Shown here: piece by piece, positions 37,295-46,342 of the stretch
How the letters are laid out: every line of letters starts with the position of its first letter
Position numbering within the stretch: the stretch's first letter is position 1
Assembly: GCA_023266575.1 (NCBI GenBank)
Contig: JAHFPV010000011.1
Span: forward strand, 84,763-148,762
Source: Sphingobium sp.
Lineage (GTDB): Bacteria; Pseudomonadota; Alphaproteobacteria; Sphingomonadales; Sphingomonadaceae
DNA: 64,000 nt
Reading direction: 5' to 3'
Program-made: the position numbers and the translations under genes
Notes under the pieces: generated by a model
What the model was told of the DNA's origin: nothing
The model's database searches: none
Seen by the model: the letters and a program-made list of their open reading frames with translations, nothing else

Positions 37295-37581
37295 TCCGTC
37301 AGCACGCCCGTCGGCTGGGTGCCTTTGCCGGCCATAATGCCGCAGCGGATCTGCTGGGGGAGCCCACGCTGCCCTATGATCAGCCCATCTATGTGACCTG
37401 CCTCGACCTTGGTCCTGATACGGCGATCTTCACGCGCGGCTGGGACTCCCAGGTCCAGGTCACCGGCGCCGATGCCAAGGGGATCAAGAAGGAGATCAAC
37501 AAGGTCTGGATCTATCCCCCTGCAGCCGAACGTGCAGCGGCTTACGAGAATGTGCTGGCCGCACGCACGATCGACTTCTGA
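37295..37581 (+). pseudogene. C-terminal fragment of an NDH-2-like NAD(P)/FAD oxidoreductase
   Basis: About 90 codons ending at TGA 37579-37581 read RRLGAFAGHNAAADLLGE, YDQPIYVTCLDLGP, TRGWDSQVQVTGADAKGIKKEIN, WIYPP. This resembles the C-terminal part of NADH:quinone-type pyridine nucleotide-disulfide oxidoreductases. No start or FAD domain is present. It abuts the trbJ remnant head-to-head, so both were cut by the same rearrangement. Probably cargo of the lost element. Confidence 0.65.
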
Positions 37582-37689
37582 CGACGCAGGACCACCGTGA
37601 AACCGTCTGGCGGCGAGGTGGAGTGCCTCGCTGCCATGCCAATCCAGTGGGGGAGCATAATCCATATCCCTGATGGAAAGGAGAATCCC

Positions 37690-37809
37690 ATGTTTCTGGC
37701 AAATCAAGATTGGTCGAACAGCGATCATCTCGAAACTGAATCGATTGCGACCTCCCACTTCCATCCAACATTGTTCCCTGCGCGACTAAGTCACAACGGC
37801 ACGTGCTGA
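37690..37809 (+). CDS. Possible 39-residue peptide, unknown
   Basis: ATG at 37690 preceded by AAAGGAG at optimal distance; stop TGA 37807-37809. The peptide begins MFLANQDWSNSDHLE, is polar and His-containing, and ends LSHNGTC. No family recognised. It could be a real small gene, a leader peptide, or the start of a gene lost to deletion. The strong Shine-Dalgarno is the main support. Confidence 0.35.
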   Translation: MFLANQDWSNSDHLETESIATSHFHPTLFPARLSHNGTC

Positions 37810-38002
37810 GCGCGCTTGAGCAATGCGTTGTGGCTCGATCCCTGTTCGATCACCCCTCCAGTATTGCGCCGCCGTCCGCATTCGCGCGATTCCAGGAGTG
37901 GATATGCGGCGCCTGCACAAGACCGCCGCGACATTTCAGCGACAATCACTAGCCCGTTGCAGGAAGTGAACGAGGATTTCGGCGTACGCAGATTCAGTTC
38001 TG

Positions 38003-38032
38003 TTGACATTATTGTTTACGTCGTAATATATA
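38003..38032 (+). promoter_or_regulatory. Promoter with probable TetR operator, TonB receptor gene
   Basis: -35 TTGACA (38003-38008) and -10 TATATA (38027-38032, spacing 18) or TAATAT (38024-38029, spacing 15). Between them lies the dyad TTAC-GTC-GTAA inside TGTTTACGTCGTAATAT (38013-38029). The same 17-mer, with one mismatch, is in front of the short-chain dehydrogenase at 46310-46326. A repressor here would block RNA polymerase. Confidence 0.65.
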
Positions 38033-38068
38033 AATATACGCCCGCTCAGAGGCGTCTGGGAGAGAATC

Positions 38069-40234
38069 ATGATCAATAGTTATGTCAAGGCGACGCTCAG
38101 CGTTGCGTCGATGCTGGCATCCGTATCGCTGCCCAGCCTGGTCCATGCCCAGACCAGCGCAGCGACCGAACCAGCCGCCGCCTCCGACATCATCGTGACT
38201 GCGCAAAAGCGTAGCGAGCGGTTGCAGGACGTGCCGGTGTCGGTGACCGTGATCGGGGCCGATGCGCTGGCCAACGGCAATATCGACAGCGGCACCGAAA
38301 TCGCGCGCCAGACCCCCAATTTGCGCGCATCGGTGCTGGGCAATGAATCCCAGCCCAAATTCGCGCTGCGCGGCATTTCGACGTCGGAATTCAACCTGAA
38401 CGCGGTGTCGCCCACCGGCATCTTCTACGACGAAGTCTATATCGGCGCGCAATATCTGGGCGGGGCGCAGACGTTCGACATCGAACAAATCGAAGTGCTG
38501 CGTGGGCCGCAGGGGACGCTGTTCGGCAAGAATACGACGGCAGGTGCGATCAACTATATCTCGCACCGCCCGACCTTCGACAATGAAGGCGCGCTGAGCG
38601 TCAACTATGGCTCCTATAATTACGCCCAGATCACCGCCATGGGGGAAGCCCCGCTGGTCGAGGACAGGCTGAGCGTCCGCTTCGCGTTCGACGTTGCCCA
38701 TTCGGACGGTTACATCAAAAGCGTCAACCCGACGGTCAGCGACCGGTCGAATATCGATCACAAATCGGGCCGTTTGACGGTTGGCTACAAGGATGATGCA
38801 GGCTTCAAGGCGACGTTGCGCCTGTTCCACACCGCGTCGGACGCCCGCGCCATCGGCGTCATCAACGAAGGCACCGGGCCGGGCGGGCTGAACGCGCTGG
38901 GCGTCAACCCGCGCATCAATCCCTATACCGGCGCAGCCCTGACCCGGCATGAAACCGCGCTGGATCGCGACGGGCGTTTCATCGTGCGCGGCACCGGCGG
39001 CTATCTGACGCTGGAAAAGGATCTCGGCTTTGCCACGCTGACATCGATCACGTCCCACCTGTGGGGTAGCTTCGTCAACAATGTCGATGCGGACGGCACC
39101 ACCGACAATCTGCTGCACATCGATTTCGGCGCGAAGAACAAGGAAACCAGCCAGGATCTGCGGATCGCCACCAATGGCTCCGGGCCGTTCAAGCTGATCG
39201 CGGGACTCTATTATTTGCGCGACGACATCGCCATCGACACGACCTACACCATCTTCGGCGGCCCGCCGATCCTGCCGATCCTGACCCAGAGCTTCGATCA
39301 GCGGCGCACATCCTATGCTGCCTATATCGACGGCACGTTCGACCTTAGCCAGATGTTCACCCTCTATGGTGGCCTGCGCTATACCAAGGACAAGGGCCGG
39401 TTCAGCAATTTCCAGGTTACACCCATCATCACGCCGCAACCGACGATGCGCTATAATGACGGCAAGCCGACCGGGCGGATCGGCCTGCGTGCCAAGTTCG
39501 GCCGCGACGTCATGGTCTTTGGCCAGTTTGCACGTGGCTATCGCAGCAGCGCGTTCAACGGCGGAGCTTTGACCAACGCGGCGGACCTGAACGTCGCCGA
39601 CCCGGAAAAGCTGGATGCCTATGAAGCAGGTCTGAAGTCGCAATGGTTCGATCGGCGGCTGACCTTCAACCTGTCCGCCTTCCTGTATAATTTCAGCAAC
39701 CAGCAATTCATCAACCTGGTCGGCATCAACAACCAGCAACTGGTCAATGCGGGCAAGTCGCGGATCAAGGGGCTGGAGGTCGAACTGGTCGCGCGGCCGA
39801 CCGACCGGCTGAGCCTGAACGCGGGGCTGGGTCTGCTCGACGGCACCTATCGCCAACTGGTGCTGAACGGAGTCGACCTTTCGGGCAATGACCTGATCGA
39901 GGCTCCGCACCATACTCTCAACTTCGGTGGCGACTATCGCCTGCCGATCGGCGCGGACGGGGCACTGACCTTCCATGCCGACGCCACCCATGTGGGCAAG
40001 CAATTTTTCCAGGCGAGCAATTCGGCGCTGTCCAGAGCCAATGCCTTCTGGGACGTCGGCGCCCGGATCGCGCTGAAGATACCCGACACCCGTTATGAAA
40101 TCGCGATCTATGGCAAGAACCTGACCGACAATCGCGAACTCAACGGCATCGTGGTAGACCCGACCAGCCAGACGCGCTTTGCGACCGTGCCCTATGCCCG
40201 GCGCTTCGGCGCTGAGCTGAGCGCGAAATTCTGA
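38069..40234 (+). CDS. TonB-dependent receptor of the acylglycerol locus
   Basis: 721 residues with a signal peptide cut near VHAQT (residue 27). TonB box DIIVTAQKRSERLQDVPVSV near 39; plug with FALRGISTSEFNLNAV and IEVLRGPQGTLFGKNTTAGAINY; barrel ending in LSAKF with a terminal Phe. It heads an operon with a hydrolase, glpD, glpK and an acyl-CoA ligase (36 bp to the hydrolase start), so the ligand is probably an amphiphilic glycerol ester or related lipid (inference from neighbours). Confidence 0.93.
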   Translation: MINSYVKATLSVASMLASVSLPSLVHAQTSAATEPAAASDIIVTAQKRSERLQDVPVSVTVIGADALANGNIDSGTEIARQTPNLRASVLGNESQPKFALRGISTSEFNLNAVSPTGIFYDEVYIGAQYLGGAQTFDIEQIEVLRGPQGTLFGKNTTAGAINYISHRPTFDNEGALSVNYGSYNYAQITAMGEAPLVEDRLSVRFAFDVAHSDGYIKSVNPTVSDRSNIDHKSGRLTVGYKDDAGFKATLRLFHTASDARAIGVINEGTGPGGLNALGVNPRINPYTGAALTRHETALDRDGRFIVRGTGGYLTLEKDLGFATLTSITSHLWGSFVNNVDADGTTDNLLHIDFGAKNKETSQDLRIATNGSGPFKLIAGLYYLRDDIAIDTTYTIFGGPPILPILTQSFDQRRTSYAAYIDGTFDLSQMFTLYGGLRYTKDKGRFSNFQVTPIITPQPTMRYNDGKPTGRIGLRAKFGRDVMVFGQFARGYRSSAFNGGALTNAADLNVADPEKLDAYEAGLKSQWFDRRLTFNLSAFLYNFSNQQFINLVGINNQQLVNAGKSRIKGLEVELVARPTDRLSLNAGLGLLDGTYRQLVLNGVDLSGNDLIEAPHHTLNFGGDYRLPIGADGALTFHADATHVGKQFFQASNSALSRANAFWDVGARIALKIPDTRYEIAIYGKNLTDNRELNGIVVDPTSQTRFATVPYARRFGAELSAKF

Positions 40235-40270
40235 TCGCGCGTGCATAAAGAGAAGGAGAGCTGCACCGCC

Positions 40271-41152
40271 ATGGACACAGGATTGACGCTGCACCGGACA
40301 GACGGTCATCAGGCCGCCTGCTATCGCTGGTCCCATGGCGGTGCGCCCCGCGCGGTGCTGGTCATGGCGCATGGCATGGGCGAACATGCCCTGCGCTACC
40401 GCCCGGCCCTCGCAGGGCTTATCGACAGCGGTGTGGCGATCTACGCGATCGACCATCGCGGCCATGGCGGGACCATGGCGCTGAACGGCGGGGTGGCGGG
40501 CGATTTCGGACCGGGCGGTTTTGCCGCCGTGGTGGAGGATCTCGCCGCGCTTGTCCGCCGGGCGCGGGCCGACCATCCCGATCTGCCCCTGTTCCTGCTG
40601 GGGCACAGCATGGGGTCGTTCATCGCCCAGGCCTTCCTGATCGACCATGGCACGCTGATCGACGGCGCGGTCCTGGTCGGCACCACGGCAGTGGACCGGC
40701 TGGCCGAGGCGATGGCGCGCGAACCGGATGCGATGGCGGCCCTCAACCGTCCGTTCGAACCCGCCCGCACGCCGTGCGACTGGCTGAGCCGCGATCCCGC
40801 GCAGGTGGACGCCTATCTCGCCGATCCGCTGTGCGGCTTTGCGCTGGTGCCGGACTCAATGGTTTCGTTGCTGTCGCAGGGCGAGAGGCTGGCCGATCCC
40901 ACGGCGCTGAACCGCATCCCGGCGGGCCTGCCGCTGTCCATCCTGGTGGGCGGCAGCGATGTGCTGATCACCCATTTCGGCGCGCTGGAGCCGCTGGTCG
41001 ATCGCTATCGCGCCGTGGGGCTTGCCCCGGAGGTGACTGTCTATCCCGATGCCCGGCATGAGATATTGAACGAGACGAACCGGGCCGACGTGACCGGCGA
41101 CCTGTCGATCTGGATCGACAGCAACATCGAGGCCCGCTTTGTCCATGCCTGA
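40271..41152 (+). CDS. Monoacylglycerol-lipase-like alpha/beta hydrolase
   Basis: 293 residues from the ATG at 40271; an upstream in-frame GTG at 40241 is less likely. Serine-hydrolase-4/lysophospholipase family: VMAHGMGEHALRY (oxyanion region), AIDHRGHGGT, nucleophile elbow GHSMGS near 116, Asp in VGGSDVL, His in PDARHEIL near 265. No signal peptide, so it acts in the cytoplasm unless exported otherwise. Expected to free fatty acid and glycerol from monoacylglycerol. It overlaps glpD by 8 bp. Confidence 0.88.
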   Translation: MDTGLTLHRTDGHQAACYRWSHGGAPRAVLVMAHGMGEHALRYRPALAGLIDSGVAIYAIDHRGHGGTMALNGGVAGDFGPGGFAAVVEDLAALVRRARADHPDLPLFLLGHSMGSFIAQAFLIDHGTLIDGAVLVGTTAVDRLAEAMAREPDAMAALNRPFEPARTPCDWLSRDPAQVDAYLADPLCGFALVPDSMVSLLSQGERLADPTALNRIPAGLPLSILVGGSDVLITHFGALEPLVDRYRAVGLAPEVTVYPDARHEILNETNRADVTGDLSIWIDSNIEARFVHA

Positions 41153-42596
41153 TCCTTACGACATGCTGATCGTCGGCGGCGGCGTCAACGGCACCGCCAT
41201 CGCCAGAGCCGCCGCGCTCGCGGGCCAGAGCGTGCTGCTGGTCGAGCAGGGCGATCTGGCGCAGGGGACATCTTCTGCTTCCACCAAGCTGATGCATGGC
41301 GGGCTGCGCTATCTGGAATATTATGAGTTCAAACTGGTGCGCGAAGCACTGGCCGAACGCGCGATCATGCTGCGCACCGCGCCACACATCGTCCGCCCGC
41401 TGGAGTTTCGCCTGCCCCATATGCCCGCCATGCGGCCTTGGCCTGTCGTGCGGATGGGATTGTGGCTCTATGATCTGTTCGCGCTGGGTGGCGGATTGCC
41501 CCGGTCGCGCGGCATCCGGCAGAACGATCCGGCGCTGACGCAAAGCGGCGGGCGGGGGTTCAGTTACTGGGACGGCTGGGTCGACGATGCCCGGCTGGTG
41601 GTGCTGAACGCCATGGACGCGGCGGAGGCCGGGGCGGAGATCCGCACCCACACCCGGATGGAATCGGCGCAGCGGCAGGCGGATCAGTGGACGGCGACGC
41701 TGCGCGACAAGGATGGCGCGCATCAGGTCGCGGCGCGCACCATCGTCAATGCCGCCGGGCCATGGGTGGAGCAGGTGCTGCACGGCCGGCTGGGGCAAAA
41801 GGACGGCAGCCATATCCGGTTGGTGCGAGGGTGCCATATCGTCGTTAAGCGCTGCCTGACCGGCGATCACGCCTGGATGCTCCAGCAACCCGATGGCCGG
41901 ATCGTCTTTGCCATTCCCTATCTGGATGACTTCACCCTGATCGGCACCACCGAAGTCACGGTGGACAACCCGACCGATACCGCTATCGCGACTGACGAGA
42001 TCGCCTATCTGCTGGCGGCGGCCAACCGCTATCTGCGCACGCCGCTGCACGAGGCGGCAATCGTCGGCAGCTATGGTGGCATCCGCCCGCTGGTGGATGA
42101 CGGCACGCAGGCGGCCAGCGCGGTCAGCCGCGACTATCGGCTGGAATTGGACCGCCAGGGCGCGCCGTTGCTGAGCGTGTTTGGCGGCAAAATAACCACC
42201 GCGCGACATCTGGCGCAGGCGGCGCTGGACCGGCTGGAGATAGCGGGCGGGGATACGCGCGAACGTCCGCTGCCCGGCGGCGACATAGCAGCTTTCGGGG
42301 TGTTTCTGGTGGAAGTTCGTCAGCGGTGGCCGTTCCTCGACGAACACGTCGCGCGGCGCATGGCGCAGGCCTATGGCAGTCGGATCGGCATAGTGATGGG
42401 CGACGCGCGTACGTTCGATGATCTGGGCGCCGACTTCGGCGCGGGGTTGCGGGCGCGGGAGGTCGATTATCTGTGCCGCCAAGAATGGGCGCGCGGTGCC
42501 GACGACATCCTCTGGCGGCGGACCAAATTGGGCTATTATCTGAAGCCCGCGCAGGTCGAACAGCTGAGCCGTTATGTTCGCGAGGCGACCGCATGA
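41145..42596 (+). CDS. glpD: Glycerol-3-phosphate dehydrogenase (FAD)
   Basis: 483 residues from the ATG at 41145. Rossmann FAD motif LIVGGGVNG near residues 8-16, then TSSASTKLMHGGLRYLE, IVNAAGPWVEQV, and GGIRPLVDDG. The C-terminal capping domain has the YGSR segment. GlpD oxidises sn-glycerol-3-phosphate to dihydroxyacetone phosphate and passes electrons to quinone at the inner membrane. ATGA overlap with glpK. Confidence 0.96.
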   Translation: MPDPYDMLIVGGGVNGTAIARAAALAGQSVLLVEQGDLAQGTSSASTKLMHGGLRYLEYYEFKLVREALAERAIMLRTAPHIVRPLEFRLPHMPAMRPWPVVRMGLWLYDLFALGGGLPRSRGIRQNDPALTQSGGRGFSYWDGWVDDARLVVLNAMDAAEAGAEIRTHTRMESAQRQADQWTATLRDKDGAHQVAARTIVNAAGPWVEQVLHGRLGQKDGSHIRLVRGCHIVVKRCLTGDHAWMLQQPDGRIVFAIPYLDDFTLIGTTEVTVDNPTDTAIATDEIAYLLAAANRYLRTPLHEAAIVGSYGGIRPLVDDGTQAASAVSRDYRLELDRQGAPLLSVFGGKITTARHLAQAALDRLEIAGGDTRERPLPGGDIAAFGVFLVEVRQRWPFLDEHVARRMAQAYGSRIGIVMGDARTFDDLGADFGAGLRAREVDYLCRQEWARGADDILWRRTKLGYYLKPAQVEQLSRYVREATA

Positions 42597-44071
42597 GCAT
42601 CATCGCCATCGACCAGGGCACCACCTCTACCCGCGCGATCCGTTTTGACGCCGATGCCGCGATCGAAGCCACCGCCAGCCGCGATCTGCCGCAATCCTAT
42701 CCCCATCCCGGCTGGGTCGAACAAGACCCGGTGCATATTTGGCAGGGCGCGCTGGCAACGCTGCGCGAGGTGCTGACCGAAGATGTCGCCGCAATCGGCA
42801 TCACCAACCAGCGTGAAACGATCCTGCTATGGGACCGGGCGACCGGCGAGCCGCTGCATAATGCGATCGTCTGGCAGGACCGCCGCACCGCCGACCGCTG
42901 CGCCGCGCTGCTGGCTGATGGCATGGAGCCGATGGTGCGGGCCAGGACCGGCCTGTTGCTCGACCCCTATTTTTCCGCGACTAAGCTCTGTTGGCTGCTC
43001 GACACCCTCCCCGGCGCGCGGGCGCGGGCGGAGCGGGGCGAACTGGCGGCGGGAACAGTGGACAGCTTCCTGCTGTGGCGACTGACCGGCGGGCGGGTCC
43101 ATGCCACCGACCTGACCAACGCCAGCCGCACCCTGCTCTACAATATCGTGACCGAGCAGTGGGACGATGATTTGCTCAACCTCTTCGCCATTCCGCGCGC
43201 ATTATTGCCGGACGTCCATGCCAACGCGCACTTCTTCGGCACCACCGACCCCGCGATCACCGGCCGCGCCATCCCTATTGCGGGGATGGCAGGCGACCAG
43301 CAGGCCGCGCTGATCGGCCAGCGCTGCTTTGCGCCGGGGCAGATCAAATCGACCTATGGCACCGGCTGCTTCCTGCTGTCCAACATCGGCACCGTGCCGA
43401 CGCTGTCGGACAAGCGCCTGCTGACCACCATCGGCTATCGCATCGGGCAGGACCGCGCCTATGCGATGGAAGGGTCGATCTTCATTGCGGGCGCGGCGAT
43501 CAAATGGCTGCGCGATACGATGGGCATCATTACCAGCGCGGCGGATAGCGCCCGGCTGGCCGCATCCGTCCCCGCCGATCATGGCGTTCACCTGATCCCT
43601 GCCTTTGTCGGCATGGGCGCGCCGCACTGGCGGACCGATGTGCGCGCCTCGATCACCGGGCTGACGCTCGATACCGGCCCGGCGCAGATTGCCCGCGCCG
43701 CGCTGGAGGCGGTGGCGTTCCAGACCTGCGATCTGGTCGAAGCGATGGCAGGCGAAGGGGTCGCGCCGCCCGCCATACTGCGCATCGACGGTGGCATGGC
43801 GACGAACGACTGGTTCGCGCAGTTCTTGGCCGACATGATGGGCCTGCCGGTCGAACGCCCCGCCAATCATGAAAGTACGGCGCTGGGCGCTGCCTTTCTC
43901 GCGGGCATCACCATCGGCTTGTGGCCTGATCTGGCCGCGCTCGATCGTCTGCCGCGCGCGACCCGTTGTTTTACCCCTGCCGCCGCCGCCGCGGATCGGG
44001 CAGTATCGCTGCGACGCTGGCGCCAGGCCGTGCAACATGCACTGGCGACCGGCGCGGAGGAGAGGATCTGA
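42593..44071 (+). CDS. glpK: Glycerol kinase
   Basis: 492 residues from the ATG at 42593. FGGY fold: DQGTTSTRAI near 7, HPGWVEQDP, ITNQRETILLWD, GIAGDQQAALIGQ-like (GMAGDQQAALIGQ), GTGCFLL, and the C-terminal ATP site with RIDGGMATNDWFAQ. Phosphorylates glycerol for GlpD. It overlaps both neighbours by a few bases (ATGA, then TGATG), so it is strongly coupled within the operon. Confidence 0.96.
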   Translation: MSIIAIDQGTTSTRAIRFDADAAIEATASRDLPQSYPHPGWVEQDPVHIWQGALATLREVLTEDVAAIGITNQRETILLWDRATGEPLHNAIVWQDRRTADRCAALLADGMEPMVRARTGLLLDPYFSATKLCWLLDTLPGARARAERGELAAGTVDSFLLWRLTGGRVHATDLTNASRTLLYNIVTEQWDDDLLNLFAIPRALLPDVHANAHFFGTTDPAITGRAIPIAGMAGDQQAALIGQRCFAPGQIKSTYGTGCFLLSNIGTVPTLSDKRLLTTIGYRIGQDRAYAMEGSIFIAGAAIKWLRDTMGIITSAADSARLAASVPADHGVHLIPAFVGMGAPHWRTDVRASITGLTLDTGPAQIARAALEAVAFQTCDLVEAMAGEGVAPPAILRIDGGMATNDWFAQFLADMMGLPVERPANHESTALGAAFLAGITIGLWPDLAALDRLPRATRCFTPAAAAADRAVSLRRWRQAVQHALATGAEERI

Positions 44072-45609
44072 TGACCATGGACTGGACCATCCCGTCGACC
44101 CTGAGCGACGTGGGCCGCGCGCAGCCAGGCCTTGGCGACAAGATCGCGCTGTCGGACGGCGCGCAGACCCTGAGCTATGCCGATCTCGACCAGCAGATTG
44201 ACGCGGCCCATGGCGTCTATGCGGCGCTGGGCCTGACGCCTGGTGACCGTGTCGTGCTGCTGCTCCCCGCCTCGACCAGCTTTGTTGCCGCCTATTTCGG
44301 TGCGCACCGGGCGGGGCTGATCCTGATCCCGCTCAATCCGCTGCTTGGGCCGGACGAGATCGGCTTCATCCTGTCGACCATGCGCCCTGCGCTGGTGCTG
44401 GCCGCCGCCACCGACGCGCCATTCCCGGTCATGGCAGCACTTGACGATCTGGTTGCGGCGCTTGACCCGACACCCCGGCTGATCCGCATCGCCGACTTTG
44501 TCGCAAGCATGGCGGACGCCGCGATCGACCGCGCCGCCATCGTCCGCCATCCCGATGACGAAGCGCTGATCCTGTTCACATCCGGCACGTCGGGCCGTCC
44601 CAAGGGTGCGTCACATCGTGAAGGCGCGCTCATCACCAATGGTCGCCACAGCAATGGCGTGCTGGGCATCGGCCCCAACGATGTGCTGCTCTGCCCGCTG
44701 CCGCTGTCCCATGTCTTTGGCCAGATCGTGCTGATGCTCGGCGGGCTGATGGCGGGCGGCGAGGTGGTGATCGTCGCCCGGCCCAGTCCTGACGCGGTGC
44801 TGGCCGCGATGACCGAGCGACAGGTGACAATCATGGCGGCGGTGCCGACCATCTTTGCCGCGCTCGCCGAAAAGGGGCGAAGCGATCCCGATGCCGGTCA
44901 TGCCGCCGCCCGCCGCCTTCGCTTCGCCTTTGCAGGGGGCGCGCCGCTACCGCCCGCGACCGGCGAAGCGTTCCGCGCGTCCTTTGGCGTGCCGGTCCAT
45001 CAGGGGTACGGCATGACCGAAGTGGCATGCTGCATCGCGCTGGAATCGCACGCGCTCCCGCCATCGGGCGGGGTCGGGCGGCTCTGCACCACGCTCGACC
45101 ACCGCATCGTGCCGATCAGTGCCGACACGCCCGATGAGGGCGAACTGGAGATTGCCGGGCCCAACCTGATGCGCGGCTATTATGTCGATGGCTATTTGCA
45201 GCCCCGCCCCGCTACCCAATGGTTCTCGACCGGCGACATTGTCCGCCGAGACGGGGACGGCAACATCTTCCTGTTCGATCGCAAGAAGGAGATGATCATC
45301 CGCAACGGTTATAATGTCTATCCGTCGGAAGTGGAGGCGGCGCTAGCCAGTCATCCCGCCGTGTTGCTGGCCGCCGTGATCGGGGTGGAGGATGCAGCAG
45401 TCGGACAGGAGGTCGCCGCCTTCGTCAGCCTGCGCGAAGGCGCGTCAGCCACGCCGATGGAACTGGCCAACTGGTGCCGCGCGCGCATCGCCCTCTATAA
45501 ATACCCGCGCCTCGTCGCGATCATGGAGCGACTGCCGACCAACGCCACGGGCAAGATATTGAAGCGCGCGCTCGATCCTGCCCTACTCCAGCCGGTCGAT
45601 AGCCTGTAG
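44071..45609 (+). CDS. Acyl-CoA synthetase-like AMP-dependent ligase
   Basis: 512 residues from the ATG at 44071 (AGGAG upstream). ANL superfamily motifs: ILFTSGTSGRPKGASH near 168-183, VHQGYGMTE near 310, FSTGDI and DRKKEMIIRNGYNVYP (A8 hinge), and the catalytic Lys in NATGKILKR near 500. It activates a carboxylic acid, most likely a fatty acid, to the CoA thioester. In this operon it would handle the acid freed by the hydrolase (inference). Confidence 0.93.
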   Translation: MTMDWTIPSTLSDVGRAQPGLGDKIALSDGAQTLSYADLDQQIDAAHGVYAALGLTPGDRVVLLLPASTSFVAAYFGAHRAGLILIPLNPLLGPDEIGFILSTMRPALVLAAATDAPFPVMAALDDLVAALDPTPRLIRIADFVASMADAAIDRAAIVRHPDDEALILFTSGTSGRPKGASHREGALITNGRHSNGVLGIGPNDVLLCPLPLSHVFGQIVLMLGGLMAGGEVVIVARPSPDAVLAAMTERQVTIMAAVPTIFAALAEKGRSDPDAGHAAARRLRFAFAGGAPLPPATGEAFRASFGVPVHQGYGMTEVACCIALESHALPPSGGVGRLCTTLDHRIVPISADTPDEGELEIAGPNLMRGYYVDGYLQPRPATQWFSTGDIVRRDGDGNIFLFDRKKEMIIRNGYNVYPSEVEAALASHPAVLLAAVIGVEDAAVGQEVAAFVSLREGASATPMELANWCRARIALYKYPRLVAIMERLPTNATGKILKRALDPALLQPVDSL

Positions 45610-45619
45610 GCGCGATCAC

Positions 45620-46276
45620 ATGACAGCATCCACCCCCAAAAGACGCGGCCGACCGCCCGCTGATCCCGCCGCGCAGGCGGCCACCGCGCAGGACGCGCGC
45701 AACGCTATCTGCCATGCGGCGGTGACACTGTTTCAGGCGGGCGGGGTGGATGCGGTCAATATGCGCGACATCGGCAAGCAACTCGGCACGTCGCAGATGA
45801 TGGCCTATCGCTATTTCCCCAGCAAGGATCATCTGCTGATGGAATTGCGTATCCGCGCCTTCTCCCGCTTCACCCAGTCGCTTGCCCGCTGGCGACGGCG
45901 CGCCCGCCATCCCGGCGAAGCACTTGGTCTGGTCTGCGGCGCCTATCTCGTCTTTGCCTATGCCAATCCGCATGATTATCGGCTGATGTTCGACATGTGG
46001 GCCTTTGAAAGCCCCGAAACGATGAAGGCCGAATTTGGGGAAAAGGTCCGCCGCCAGTCAGCCTCCTGGCTGGAAATACAGGCGGCGATCCGCGACTATC
46101 TGGATGTCGACGCCGGGGCTGATCTGGGCGAGGCGACCGATATCGTCTGGGGCAGCCTGCACGGCATGTGTTCCCTGCATCTGGCGCGCAAACTGGTATT
46201 TGGCCGGTCGCTGCGCCAGCTCGCCCGTCCGACCATCGCCGCGATCGTGGCGGGCGTCCGCATCCACAAAAGCTAA
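45620..46276 (+). CDS. TetR-family transcriptional regulator
   Basis: 218 residues. N-terminal basic arm (PKRRGRPPADP), HTH near 30-75 (NMRDIGKQLGTSQMMAYRYFPSKDHLL), and a helical ligand-binding domain. It starts 10 bp after the ligase gene and is cotranscribed with the operon. The 17-bp motif at 38013 and 46310 flanking the locus is its likely operator. The inducer would be a substrate or an acyl-CoA intermediate (inference). Confidence 0.92.
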   Translation: MTASTPKRRGRPPADPAAQAATAQDARNAICHAAVTLFQAGGVDAVNMRDIGKQLGTSQMMAYRYFPSKDHLLMELRIRAFSRFTQSLARWRRRARHPGEALGLVCGAYLVFAYANPHDYRLMFDMWAFESPETMKAEFGEKVRRQSASWLEIQAAIRDYLDVDAGADLGEATDIVWGSLHGMCSLHLARKLVFGRSLRQLARPTIAAIVAGVRIHKS

Positions 46277-46309
46277 CCCTCCATATCGATCCACCATGCA
46301 CGACCACTG

Positions 46310-46326
46310 TGTTTACATCGTAATAT
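46310..46326 (+). promoter_or_regulatory. Second copy of the probable TetR operator
   Basis: TGTTTACATCGTAATAT with dyad TTAC-ATC-GTAA, one mismatch to 38013-38029. The TAATAT could be a -10 box; it ends 16 bp before the dehydrogenase ATG. Confidence 0.6.
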
Positions 46327-46342
46327 TGAATTGGAACATCCC

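Larger units (their letters stand above)
37582..38068. other. 487-bp gap after the element remnant
   Basis: Apart from a 39-codon frame with a strong ribosome binding site (37690-37809) and the promoter/operator at 38003-38032, no gene is recognised. Base composition is lower in GC than the surroundings, consistent with acquired or decayed DNA. Confidence 0.5.

Noticed and set aside
38009-40648. 879-codon minus-strand frame across the TonB receptor and hydrolase
   Set aside because: Antisense shadow of well-supported genes; no ribosome binding site or recognisable domain.
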